Under the pieces are notes generated by a model that saw only the letters and a program-made list of their open reading frames with translations, did not search any database and was not told the DNA's origin. A stretch of DNA of 64,000 nt from Microbulbifer variabilis ATCC 700307 (GTDB taxonomy: Bacteria; Pseudomonadota; Gammaproteobacteria; Pseudomonadales; Cellvibrionaceae). The position numbers were made by a program, and so were the translations under genes. Shown piece by piece: positions 56,450 to 64,000 of this stretch. Within the stretch, counting starts at the first letter, position 1; every line of letters starts with the position of its first letter. The stretch is taken from the NCBI RefSeq assembly GCF_000380565.1, contig NZ_AQYJ01000025.1, positions 248,001 through 312,000 on the forward strand, written 5' to 3'.

Positions 56450-58129
56450 GTGCGTAACTTTCGCCCGCTCTCCGCCCTACTTTGCTTTCTCTGCCTGGTG
56501 CTGAGCGCCTGTGAGCGATCAGACCCGGACGCGAAACCAGGTAAAGACAAGGAGTCCAAGAGCCATACTCGCTTGATCTCCAAGCCCTGCTGGTTTGAAA
56601 CCGACGACAGCTGGCCCTTTACCCAATGCTTTATGATGGAAGTCCCAGAGGATTATGCCCATCCAACACGGCGGAAAATCCGTTTTCCGGTTATCCGTTT
56701 CCGCGCCAAAGAGCCCGATGCCAGCAAACCGCCCCTCCTTCACTTAGGAGCCGGCGGCCCCGGCGCAAGCATGGGCCTGGAACCAGAGAATGCCAGCGAC
56801 TGGCTATGGCTAAACTACGCCGCCATGACGGTCGAAGACGGCCGGGATCTTATTGTGATCGACCCCCGGGGCACCGGCATGGCGCGGCCACGCCTCACTT
56901 GCAGTGAATTTATTGATGATGCCCAGACCGCTTTCCAGCGCAAGCTTTCACCGGAGGAGGAGGCGCGTGTTTTCGCTTTCAGTATGGAGCGTTGCTACAG
57001 TCGCCTGAGTAAAGGCGCCGATATGGCCCAATATAACAGTACAGTGGTAGCGCGGGATGTGGATGAGCTGCGCAAGCTACTGAAGCTCAATGAACTCGAC
57101 CTATACGGTGTTTCTTATTCAACCCGGTACGCACTCACCTATGCCCGGGATTACCCTGAGTCTGTACGCGCACTGGTACTTAACAGCGCGGTATTTCCCA
57201 ACATCGCCTACACCCAGCAGCTAGCCCAGGATTCGCTAGCAGCTTATGAGCGCGGCCTCAAACATTGTACTGAGGATAAAAAATGCAATAGCCGCTACCC
57301 GGATCTCCGTCGCAGACTGGAAAACCTGGTGCAAACCCTCGATGAGGAGCCCCGCACCATCCATATCAAACACCGCTATTCAAAACAGACCTACCCGTTC
57401 GTTCTGAACGGACAGCGTTTGCTGCGAGTGCTTTTCCAGGCACTGTACAACGAGAATTTCTACAGTGAACTGCCAAAAATGATCGAAGGACTGGAGAGCA
57501 GTGGCGATGAAGGACTTAAACCTGCACAAAAAGCCATCGGTCACTTTATGGAAATTGTGCTTGACCCCTATTTTGGAGATGCTGCCGGAGTCAGCCATTT
57601 CTGCTATGAAGAAGCGCCTTTCGTGGATTTTGACCAAGCCCGCGCCAGTGCCGAAAATACCGGAATCCTTGGTGGCGCCGTACGCTCAGACCTGAGCCTG
57701 CTACAGCTGCAGTGCCGTATTTGGGCGATTCCCTCAGCACCACTACTGGAATCTGAGGCCATTGAAACTCCCGCACCGGTAATGGTGCTGCACGGAGGTC
57801 TCGACCCGGTATTGGCTGCGGAGGATGTAGATGCTGCACGCAAAGCCCTACCCAATCATCAGTGGCTACTTTTCCCCAAATTGGCACACGATATTATTTC
57901 CGCCAGCAGCTGCGCCGAGAAAGCTGCCGGCCGCTTCCTGGACAATCCACTAAAAGATCAAACTCAGGCCACCATGACTTGCCGTGAGCAGGAACTCGCC
58001 GAGCAGGAGGCAAATAAAGAAGAGGACCAGCAGGCAGAATCCAGTGAGGCTGAAAACCAGACTTCCGAACCCCCGGTGGCATCGCCAACACAACCACCAG
58101 CAGCCTCGGAAAGTGGCCAGCTGAATTAA
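56450..58129 (+). CDS. S33/TAP-like alpha/beta-hydrolase lipoprotein
   Basis: 559 residues. GTG start. Lipobox L-S-A-C (Cys about 21). N-terminal half like tripeptidyl/prolyl aminopeptidases: H-L-G-A-G-G-P-G-A-S oxyanion region, V-I-D-P-R-G-T-G and nucleophile G-V-S-Y-S-T (Ser222), followed by R-Y-A-L-T-Y-A-R-D-Y-P. The C-terminal TAP-like part has V-L-H-G-G-L-D-P-V (Asp) and K-L-A-H-D-I (His). Ends in an acidic Gln/Glu/Pro/Ser-rich tail of about 45 residues. Expected to be a membrane-anchored periplasmic peptidase or esterase. Confidence 0.87.
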   Translation: MRNFRPLSALLCFLCLVLSACERSDPDAKPGKDKESKSHTRLISKPCWFETDDSWPFTQCFMMEVPEDYAHPTRRKIRFPVIRFRAKEPDASKPPLLHLGAGGPGASMGLEPENASDWLWLNYAAMTVEDGRDLIVIDPRGTGMARPRLTCSEFIDDAQTAFQRKLSPEEEARVFAFSMERCYSRLSKGADMAQYNSTVVARDVDELRKLLKLNELDLYGVSYSTRYALTYARDYPESVRALVLNSAVFPNIAYTQQLAQDSLAAYERGLKHCTEDKKCNSRYPDLRRRLENLVQTLDEEPRTIHIKHRYSKQTYPFVLNGQRLLRVLFQALYNENFYSELPKMIEGLESSGDEGLKPAQKAIGHFMEIVLDPYFGDAAGVSHFCYEEAPFVDFDQARASAENTGILGGAVRSDLSLLQLQCRIWAIPSAPLLESEAIETPAPVMVLHGGLDPVLAAEDVDAARKALPNHQWLLFPKLAHDIISASSCAEKAAGRFLDNPLKDQTQATMTCREQELAEQEANKEEDQQAESSEAENQTSEPPVASPTQPPAASESGQLN

Positions 58130-58258
58130 CAACAGCATGGCTTTCCACCTACTCAACCAGCCAGGCTTGTACATACTCAGAACAGCTGGCAAAAACCAAG
58201 AATACAGGCTGAGCTAATTTGCCAACCTGGAGTCAGGCAAACCAAGGGAATTGAGCAG

Positions 58259-59089
58259 ATGCAAACGGATGACAATACTGCACTGATTGAAGTAGCTGAC
58301 CTGGTAACACTTCAAAAAAGTTCTGACCCCGTAATCCTTGACTGCCGTTATGAGCTGGCTGACCCGGAGAGTGGTGCTCGAGATTACGCTGCGGGACATA
58401 TTCCTGGGGCCCACTACGCCAGCCTACACCGGGATCTCTCAGCCCCAACGCAACGTTTTGGCGGGCGGCATCCCATGCCCACCAGCGGCCAGTTCCAGGA
58501 ATATGCCCGCAGCCTTGGTATCAATGACGATACACCTGTCATCGTCTATGATGACAACCGGCTGGGTTTCGCCGCGCGAGCCTGGTTCCTGTTTTATTTT
58601 TTTGGTCACAAGCCTGTCAGCATCCTAAATGGGGGGCTGAAGGCTTGGCTTGAAGCTGGAGAGGCGCTTAGTACCATTGAACCCATTGCCCCGAAATCTG
58701 GAACCTTTACTGCAAGACCCAAAGAAAATCTGTTGGTGCACTATGAGGCGGTCAAGGAAGGTTTAAACGGCGCGTCATGGCAGCTTGTTGATGCGCGGGA
58801 TAGCCAGCGTTTCAACGGGATTCAGGAGCCCATTGATCCTATAGCCGGTCATATCCCTTCAGCTATCAATCAACCCTGGCAGAATGTCACGGACAAAAAT
58901 ACCGGGAAAGTAAAGTCAACTCAGGAACTGCAAGCTCAGTTTGGCAGTCTGGGAGAAGGTAAACCGCTGCTTAACTATTGTGGTTCCGGTGTCACTGCCT
59001 GCGTGAATGTCTTTGGGCAATACCTGGCCGGTCGAAAAGATTCTCTGCTCTATCCCGGCAGCTGGAGCGACTGGTGTGCGCACCAATAA
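58259..59089 (+). CDS. sseA: Thiosulfate/3-mercaptopyruvate sulfurtransferase
   Basis: 276 residues, two rhodanese domains. The first is inactive-type (V-I-L-D-C-R-Y... G-H-I-P-G-A-H-Y); the second carries the persulfide cysteine C241 in Y-C-G-S-G-V-T-A. The C-G-S-G-V-T loop points to 3-mercaptopyruvate rather than thiosulfate (C-R-K-G-V-T) as substrate. Cytoplasmic. Stands alone. Confidence 0.9.
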   Translation: MQTDDNTALIEVADLVTLQKSSDPVILDCRYELADPESGARDYAAGHIPGAHYASLHRDLSAPTQRFGGRHPMPTSGQFQEYARSLGINDDTPVIVYDDNRLGFAARAWFLFYFFGHKPVSILNGGLKAWLEAGEALSTIEPIAPKSGTFTARPKENLLVHYEAVKEGLNGASWQLVDARDSQRFNGIQEPIDPIAGHIPSAINQPWQNVTDKNTGKVKSTQELQAQFGSLGEGKPLLNYCGSGVTACVNVFGQYLAGRKDSLLYPGSWSDWCAHQ

Positions 59090-59185
59090 TGAGTGAGTCG
59101 TTCTTGTTTACCTATCCGGTCCAGGTGCGAAGGAAGGCGGTAAATGGGGACTCTAGTCCCTGAGTGTTGCCGGAAAATACATTGC

Positions 59186-59213
59186 TGTGAGGGCAGCTAT
59201 ATCTACCCTCACA
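59186..59213. terminator. 8-bp inverted repeat between convergent genes
   Basis: TGTGAGGG and its complement with a 12-base loop, between the sulfurtransferase and the C58 protease ends. No T-run, so only a weak candidate. Confidence 0.35.
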
Positions 59214-59243
59214 CCTATTCAATGACAGCAATCACTCAATGCG

Positions 59244-59984
59244 TCACCACACCCTGTTGATGTAGGCATCAACAGACCAATCACTACGAAATTGTATCCA
59301 ACCACGCATATAGGCATGCCGGTAATACGCATCGAAAAAGTTAAGGAAGTCTCCTTTTGTCGCAAAGCGGTACTCTCCATAGTTTGGATCGAAAAAGAGC
59401 GCACCTATATCAGAGTTCACCCTGTCATCTGCAACCCAGGCTGCAACAGCGTGCCCTGCTCTGCGGCCAGAGAAAGTAATATATCCATACGCATCTCGTA
59501 AACTGCGCAGCGCATTTACCAGGCTCGTATTAATTGGCGGAATTGGCTGAACTGGAGGTACTGGCTGGCCCGGTTGAATAACAACCATATTGTTCAATGC
59601 AACAGCAATTGCACTTGAACTCCAGCGATCTTCTTTATGCAAACCCTGATTTATTAGCCAGTTTTCGATATTTAATCCCTGTCTACCACCTCCATAAGTC
59701 CAGGTACGAAAATCCCGCCCCACCTTTATTAGCTCGCCAATATTTAGGGACCGATATGTGCGAAAACTAAAAGCACCAGCATTATGGACCCGGGGAGTTA
59801 AGCCTAATTTATCCGGCAAACTTTTATCGTCCAGTGCGTTGGTCTTTATCCAGTGCGCAGCTAGAGATGCGCAAATTCCAAACTTACCAAATCTGAAATA
59901 ATGAATATAAGCCCGTGGTGAGGACTGGGAGAAGCCCCAGGTTTTTACACCATTGTTACGCCTGGCTATACGATCAACCCCCAT
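59244..59984 (-). CDS. YopT-type (C58) cysteine protease homologue
   Basis: 246 residues; RBS GGAGGA 8 bases before the ATG. The papain-like triad of the YopT/AvrPphB family is readable in order: C38 in G-I-C-A-S-L-A-A-H-W, H178 in G-H-A-V-A-A-W, and D199 in F-F-D-P-N-Y-G-E-Y-R-F, with the D-P-N-x-G-E-(F/Y) signature. A proline-rich linker (Q-P-G-Q-P-V-P-P, 137-150) splits the two halves. No signal peptide, prodomain or transmembrane segment. Relatives are type III effectors, MARTX/large-toxin domains and solitary proteins of unknown role. No secretion or immunity gene is adjacent. Confidence 0.72.
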   Translation of the reverse strand: MGVDRIARRNNGVKTWGFSQSSPRAYIHYFRFGKFGICASLAAHWIKTNALDDKSLPDKLGLTPRVHNAGAFSFRTYRSLNIGELIKVGRDFRTWTYGGGRQGLNIENWLINQGLHKEDRWSSSAIAVALNNMVVIQPGQPVPPVQPIPPINTSLVNALRSLRDAYGYITFSGRRAGHAVAAWVADDRVNSDIGALFFDPNYGEYRFATKGDFLNFFDAYYRHAYMRGWIQFRSDWSVDAYINRVW

Positions 59985-60257
59985 AACAGTATTCCTCCTG
60001 AATGGATAGTTTATTAATCATGACAAACACGAGTGATACACCTACCTTCCAGTGGAGATGAGGCTCTCTTGTAGCTCATGTCATGAGCCAGACTTTACGA
60101 GAGCGCATAGCCTTCTGCTTTAGATCCTGAGCGTATTTTTTTAGGTTTTGGTCTTAATTGATTTTTTAAGGAAAGTACTGGCAGTATTTGAGCGCCGGAA
60201 CGTTTATTGGGAGGGTTTTTATAAAGGCAGGGAAATGAGGGGGGACGTAAATCACAT
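59985..60257. other. Spacer upstream of the C58 protease gene
   Basis: Presumed promoter region of the protease gene; no gene seen and no palindrome noted. Confidence 0.4.
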
Positions 60258-60291
60258 CAAAAAATAGGCGGCACTTTTCATGCCACCTATT
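60258..60291 (-). terminator. Rho-independent terminator of msrA
   Basis: On the minus strand an 11-bp stem (AATAGGTGGCA pairing with TGCCGCCTATT, one T-G pair) with a 7-base loop is followed by a T-run. It lies about 20 bases past the msrA stop. Confidence 0.88.
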
Positions 60292-60309
60292 ACTGATTCA
60301 ATATGAGGT

Positions 60310-60933
60310 CTAATCGTGCATGGGATTGCGCAGGATCGGACAAATCGCTTCCTTATTTTTCGCCATATACTGCTGGTGATACTCCTCAGCGTAATAAAAC
60401 GGCTGCGCCATGCTGATCTCAGTAGTCACCTCGCCACGCTGTTTTTCATCCAGCGCCGCCTGCACGGCATCCCTGCTGGCCTCTGCTTCTTTCTTCTGCT
60501 CTTCACTGGTGCAGAATATGCATGACCGATACTGGGAACCAATGTCATTACCCTGGCGCATACCCTGGGTTGGATCATGCATGTCCCAAAACAGCTTTAG
60601 AAGCTCCGCATAGCTGACAACCTTGGGATCGTAAACCACCTTAACCACTTCAGCGTGCCCGGTGCGCCCGCTGCATACCTCGTCGTAATTCGGGTTTTCT
60701 GTCGCCCCGTCGGAGTAACCGACGGCGGTGGCAAAAACACCATCAGTTTCCCAGAATATACGTTCGGCGCCCCAGAAACAGCCCATACCAAACATGGCAA
60801 CTTCCATATCTTCAGGGAACGGCTCTTTGATTGAGTTACCATTAACGAAGTGGACGCCAGTGATTTCCATCGGCTGCGGCCGACCAGGCAAAATCTGATC
60901 CGCATCCGGTATCTGGAATTTGTCGTATTGCAT
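60310..60933 (-). CDS. msrA: Peptide-methionine (S)-S-oxide reductase MsrA
   Basis: 207 residues. Active-site G-C-F-W-G (C52), then A-V-G-Y-S-D-G, G-H-A-E-V-V and [11 protein letters not shown]. The approximately 40-residue N-terminal lead before the domain is like the E. coli enzyme. Resolving-cysteine candidates lie near the C-terminus (C-P-I-L). Repairs oxidised methionines. Monocistronic, with a strong terminator. Confidence 0.96.
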   Translation of the reverse strand: MQYDKFQIPDADQILPGRPQPMEITGVHFVNGNSIKEPFPEDMEVAMFGMGCFWGAERIFWETDGVFATAVGYSDGATENPNYDEVCSGRTGHAEVVKVVYDPKVVSYAELLKLFWDMHDPTQGMRQGNDIGSQYRSCIFCTSEEQKKEAEASRDAVQAALDEKQRGEVTTEISMAQPFYYAEEYHQQYMAKNKEAICPILRNPMHD

Positions 60934-61097
60934 ACTGTTATCTCAAGTGCTGAAATTTTCTTCAAACAGGATAGCCATAAGCTGCTAATCCGCCCAGAGC
61001 CATACTTAGGCCAGTTTAACTCAGTGATCAAACAGGTCAGAGAGATATTTGATCACTGGGTTAAAAATTGGCAGATCAACAATAAAAGGAGTCGCCA

Positions 61098-61625
61098 TTG
61101 GCACGCTTAATCTTACTACTGCTTATCTTGATTGGAGTCTGGTATGCATGGCAGAAAATCAAGGCCAGCTCACCTGAAAACAAGCGCAAGCAGATTTTTC
61201 TGGCCACAGTTTTAGCGGCTGCGGTAGTCGTCGTTTTACTCGCACTGAGTGGCCGTCTGCACTGGGTTGGCGCCGCTGTGCTTCTGATCCTGCCGGTGCT
61301 CGGCCGCCTGCTTAACCAACTCACCCGTTTATTGCCCTGGATGGCGCCGTTCTTTGAGCGATATTCCCGCAACCGACAGCAACAAAATCAACAACAGGGC
61401 GAGGAAAACTGGCAGGGGCAAAGAGCAGCTCAAAAGGATCAGGGCCCACCTCTCACCGAGCATGAAGCCCGGCGAATCCTGGGAGTGAGCGCCAATGCGG
61501 GAAAAGATGAAATTATTGGCGCACACCGTAAGCTGATTCAGAAATTACACCCGGATCGTGGCGGCAATGACTACTTGGCATCCCGGGTAAACGCCGCCAA
61601 AGAGTTATTGTTGCGTATTTTGTAA
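61098..61625 (+). CDS. Membrane-anchored J-domain protein
   Basis: 175 residues. TTG start at 61098 supported by AAGGAG 7 bases upstream. Helices at about 3-18 and 32-72, a Gln-rich linker (about 92-115), and a short C-terminal J domain with H-P-D (about 151-153) in K-L-H-P-D-R-G-G. The layout resembles DjlA/TIM14-like membrane co-chaperones that stimulate DnaK locally. Partner protein unknown. Confidence 0.88.
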   Translation: MARLILLLLILIGVWYAWQKIKASSPENKRKQIFLATVLAAAVVVVLLALSGRLHWVGAAVLLILPVLGRLLNQLTRLLPWMAPFFERYSRNRQQQNQQQGEENWQGQRAAQKDQGPPLTEHEARRILGVSANAGKDEIIGAHRKLIQKLHPDRGGNDYLASRVNAAKELLLRIL

Positions 61626-62420
61626 TCAGGGCACCCTGCAGAGGAGGTGTATATAGCGAGCCAGCTGCCGATATGGGTCGAGCTGAGAGTACTCCAGCTC
61701 CTTTTGCACAATCGCCGCCGCTGGCAATTTTTCTCGAATTGAGGGCGTCATAAAATCGTGGAAACAGCGAATGCCACTGTGACACTTAATATCAAAGCCA
61801 ACTTCTCCCAACCATCCTTCCACCCACTCTGGTAACAAGGGGGTATGCGGGGTGAGACTGCCCGGATGCCCTCCCCAGTAGTCCTCTCCAATGTTGCGTT
61901 CAAGCTGGCGAAAGCTACCGCGCTGCAGCAGACGAAACTCCAGCGCACGGCGATTGTAAAATGTCAGTGACAGGTATCCGCCGGGCTTCAGCAATCGGCG
62001 CAAATGCTGCAGCGCCTGCTGCGGTTCTTCCAGCCACTCCAGCACTGCATGGCAGATCACCAGATCCGCCTCGCGCAGCTCTGCCTGTTCAGGCAATGCC
62101 TGTAACGGCTTATGCAGGAGTGTCACCTGCTTTTGCAGTTGTCGCTCTTCGACCTCAGCTGCGGCATGCTCTAGCATCTGTGCAGAAATATCGGCCAGGA
62201 AAACCCTGTGTCCGGCCTGCGCCAGATCCATAGCGAAATGCCCCTGGCCACCACCGGCATCCACCACTTTTAAAGAGTCTGACCTTCCATTGAGCAGCGG
62301 CGCCAGATCCCTGTTCAGCACCGCCAGGCGAATATCCCCCTTGAGCCCCCCATAGATACGGTTGCGAAAACGGTGTGCCAGGTCATCAAAGTTGCGATCG
62401 CTAAAACGACTAGCGCTCAT
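61626..62420 (-). CDS. cmoM: tRNA 5-carboxymethoxyuridine methyltransferase-like (CmoM)
   Basis: 264 residues from the ATG at 62420 (RBS GAGGAAG); another ATG at 62432 is 4 codons upstream. F-D-D-L-A-H-R-F-x-x-x-I-Y-G-x-x-K-G opening, characteristic of CmoM, with class I SAM motif V-V-D-A-G-G-G-Q-G-H-F (about 54-64) and A-D-L-V-I-C-H-A-V-L-E-W-L. CmoM esterifies cmo5U34 of tRNAs to mcmo5U. The start overlaps the MazG-like stop by 11 bases. Confidence 0.88.
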   Translation of the reverse strand: MSASRFSDRNFDDLAHRFRNRIYGGLKGDIRLAVLNRDLAPLLNGRSDSLKVVDAGGGQGHFAMDLAQAGHRVFLADISAQMLEHAAAEVEERQLQKQVTLLHKPLQALPEQAELREADLVICHAVLEWLEEPQQALQHLRRLLKPGGYLSLTFYNRRALEFRLLQRGSFRQLERNIGEDYWGGHPGSLTPHTPLLPEWVEGWLGEVGFDIKCHSGIRCFHDFMTPSIREKLPAAAIVQKELEYSQLDPYRQLARYIHLLCRVP

Positions 62421-62748
62421 CGGCTTCCTCATTACACAAAGCTATCTCACAGCGGCGATGATTCTCATCAATTTTGTTGCGTAGGGCGGCATCCAAATCC
62501 ACCCCCAATACCGCAGCCAGCTTGATGAGATACATCTGGATGTCCGCAAGCTCCGCGGCGATCCCCATCGAATCTTCAGTTTGCATCAGAGCCTGTATTT
62601 CGCTGTTATCTTTCCACTGAAAATATCGCCCAAGCTCAGCAACCTCTACCGACAGTGCCATTGCCAGGTTTTTAGGAGAATGTAACGGTTGCCAACCGCG
62701 CGCTTCGGCCACTGCGTCGAAGGCCGCCAGGATTTCACGATGGGTCAT
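62410..62748 (-). CDS. MazG-like nucleotide pyrophosphohydrolase
   Basis: 112 residues from the ATG at 62748 (M-T-H-R-E-I-L). Helical all-alpha NTP-PPase pattern: K-N-L-A-M-A-L-S-V-E-V-A-E-L (first Glu pair), F-Q-W, then E-L-A-D-I-Q-M-Y-L-I-K-L (second metal-binding E-x-x-D). Similar short members hydrolyse dCTP/dUTP or other non-canonical NTPs. Overlaps DUF599 by 14 bases and cmoM by 11 bases in a tight operon. Confidence 0.85.
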   Translation of the reverse strand: MTHREILAAFDAVAEARGWQPLHSPKNLAMALSVEVAELGRYFQWKDNSEIQALMQTEDSMGIAAELADIQMYLIKLAAVLGVDLDAALRNKIDENHRRCEIALCNEEADER

Positions 62749-63466
62749 CAAATTTCTTCCTCTGCTGACGTTCCAGACCGCCCTCACGCGCTGCCAAAAT
62801 GGAGTTCAGTGCCTTGGACAAGAACTCACGCCGATACAGTACGCAGACCACAAAGAGGTAACTCGCAATAAAGAGCAGCGGATGGATAAACCAGCTCAAC
62901 ACTGACATAGAAAAGTAATAGGAGCGCAGGCCGTAATTGTAACTGTGGCCCGCGTGGTCGATCACCTTGGCAATGCTGATCGCAAATCTGCGGCGCTCTT
63001 CCTCAGAGAGATCACCGGTTTCCGGCGGCGGCGCAGCGCCAATCAGGACGTTGGCAAAGGAGTACTGGCGCAAAGACCAGGTGAAATTAAAAAAGGCATA
63101 GATAAAAATTAGGATCAGCAGCATCACCTTGAGCTCAAACTGCTCGACGGAGGTTGGCTCAGCAAAAGGCAGGCTCGTAATCACTTCGATAGCGGCCTTA
63201 TTTGCGGTTAGGGCTGTTACCAAACCCGCCAGGATCAGGATACTGGTAGAAGCGAAGAAGCCAATCACCCGCTCCAGGTTACTCATGATCGCCGTGTCGG
63301 CCATACGCATATCCCTGTCAAGCATGCGCAGCATCCACTCCACCCGGTACCATTGCAGCGAGGACGTCAGGCACCAGGTTTCCTTGGCTTTTTTTCGCGC
63401 AAATATGGTGTAGCCGACCCAAGTAATAAAAAAGCCAGTGACGCTGGCGATATCCAACCAGGACAA
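62735..63466 (-). CDS. DUF599 family membrane protein
   Basis: 243 residues with four membrane helices (about 5-23, 67-87, 112-132, 193-215). Characteristic R-M-A-D-T-A-I-M-S-N-L, F-A-S-T-S-I-L-I-L-A-G-L, F-F-N-F-T-W-S-L-R-Q-Y and Y-Y-F-S-M-S-V-L-S-W-F blocks. Function unknown. First gene of the operon with the MazG-like and cmoM genes. Confidence 0.88.
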   Translation of the reverse strand: MSWLDIASVTGFFITWVGYTIFARKKAKETWCLTSSLQWYRVEWMLRMLDRDMRMADTAIMSNLERVIGFFASTSILILAGLVTALTANKAAIEVITSLPFAEPTSVEQFELKVMLLILIFIYAFFNFTWSLRQYSFANVLIGAAPPPETGDLSEEERRRFAISIAKVIDHAGHSYNYGLRSYYFSMSVLSWFIHPLLFIASYLFVVCVLYRREFLSKALNSILAAREGGLERQQRKKFDDPS

Positions 63467-63641
63467 CCTCTATCTCCCTGTTCGTCTACATTTATGCCGG
63501 GGCTTTGGAAGGCGAAGTCTTCGCCTTGCTGGCATCCTTGTCAACACTGTCTTTCCGGTGTGTGCAAGCGGTAGAATAGCGCCCTTTCGCCAGCGACAGA
63601 GGCTGGCTAGAAAATTTCCTATAACTCCAGGGAGCTGTCTT

Positions 63642-64000
63642 TTGAGCAACTCACATCCTGCATTCAAACTGGTTACCAGCGCAGAAATCGATTCTCTCGG
63701 CGTGCGAGTCGAGGAATACCGCCACAATACTACCGGTGCACAGCACTTACATATCGCCGCAGACAACCCGGAAAATGTTTTCCTGGTCGCCTTGCGCACT
63801 GTGCCGGAAGACTCCACCGGTGTGGCACATATCCTTGAGCACACCGCATTGTGCGGCAGTGACAAGTACCCGGTGCGGGACCCGTTCTTTATGATGATCC
63901 GGCGTTCGCTCAACACGTTTATGAACGCCTTTACCAGTTCCGACTGGACCGCCTACCCCTTTGCCAGCCAGAACCGCAAGGATTTTGACAATCTACTGGA
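63642..64000 (+). CDS. M16 (insulinase/PreP-like) zinc metallopeptidase, 3' end cut by window
   Basis: First 119 residues, TTG start at 63642 with CCAGGGAG upstream. Inverted zinc motif H63-x-x-E66-H67 in A-H-I-L-E-H-T-A-L-C-G-S, followed by R-D-P-F-F-M-M and N-A-F-T-S-S-D-W-T-A-Y-P. The T-A-L-C-G-S and R-R-S-L-N-T-F-M-N-A-F blocks fit the presequence-protease (PreP/M16C) branch, usually about 970 residues. Divergent from DUF599 across a 175-base region. Confidence 0.9.
   Translation, partial: MSNSHPAFKLVTSAEIDSLGVRVEEYRHNTTGAQHLHIAADNPENVFLVALRTVPEDSTGVAHILEHTALCGSDKYPVRDPFFMMIRRSLNTFMNAFTSSDWTAYPFASQNRKDFDNLL

Noticed and set aside
1..64000. tRNA, rRNA, CRISPR arrays, insertion sequences, phage genes
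   Set aside because: Looked for repeats with regular spacing, cloverleaf-like stretches, transposase or integrase motifs and terminal repeats; none was convincing.

Overview
The window looks like a chromosome segment of a marine-type gammaproteobacterium, plausibly of the Cellvibrionales/Microbulbifer kind. That placement is an inference from gene content: a prpBC-acnD-prpF methylcitrate operon without prpD, lolCDE, a TonB-dependent receptor, a PhhR-type regulator with phhA, two RND efflux operons and many exported hydrolases. There are no rRNA or tRNA genes, no CRISPR array and no intact insertion sequence. Both edges cut a gene: an agmatine-deiminase-family gene on the left and an M16 peptidase on the right.

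Layout. 1-1.7 kb: deiminase fragment, a frameshifted EamA/DMT transporter remnant and a DUF2164 gene. 1.7-4.4 kb: TonB receptor. 4.8-11.5 kb: methylcitrate (propionate) operon gntR-prpB-prpC-acnD-prpF on the minus strand, with a pair of FadR/GntR-type palindromes upstream. 11.8-16.1 kb: DUF2062 protein, a small membrane protein and lolC-lolD-lolE for lipoprotein release. 16.1-19.5 kb: tandem pair of membrane-anchored alpha/beta hydrolases. 19.7-24.5 kb: small exported protein, L,D-transpeptidase, asnS with a strong terminator, and a Tat-exported GMC oxidoreductase.

24.5-33.8 kb is visibly more AT-rich, has long spacers and decayed genes, and reads as an accessory region. It holds a small protein resembling Tse2-type ADP-ribosyltransferase toxins, an orphan 213-residue protein, an ABM-like protein, an exported esterase, a three-gene BlaI / M56-M23 fusion / M23 endopeptidase operon, two pseudogenes and a second L,D-transpeptidase. 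The BlaI operon is the best candidate for an undescribed system: the usual penicillin-sensing domain of a BlaR1 protein is replaced by a complete peptidoglycan-endopeptidase (LytM) domain, with a second M23 peptidase as the likely output.

33.8-41 kb: TetR-MFP-RND efflux operon behind a 24-bp palindrome, then tryptophanase. 41.6-48.2 kb: VOC protein, family III CoA-transferase, DUF962 protein, tyrR/phhR divergent from phhA with a perfect TyrR box between them, an Lrp/AsnC regulator and a CPA2 antiporter. 48.2-54.0 kb: second efflux operon (OMF-MFP-RND). 54.4-59.1 kb: glutaryl-CoA dehydrogenase, a TRIC/UPF0126 membrane protein, an S33/TAP-like lipoprotein hydrolase and a sulfurtransferase. 59.2-60.0 kb: a solitary YopT-type (C58) cysteine protease homologue. 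60.3-64 kb: msrA, a membrane J-domain protein, cmoM, a MazG-like pyrophosphohydrolase, DUF599 and the M16 peptidase start.

Functional themes are propionyl-CoA, aromatic and lysine/tryptophan-derived amino acid catabolism (prp, phhA/tyrR, tnaA, gcdH), envelope maintenance (lol, L,D-transpeptidases, M23 peptidases) and efflux. Two isolated effector-like genes (25.2 kb and 59.2 kb) have no evident immunity partner. All assignments come from reading motifs by eye; no database search was run.
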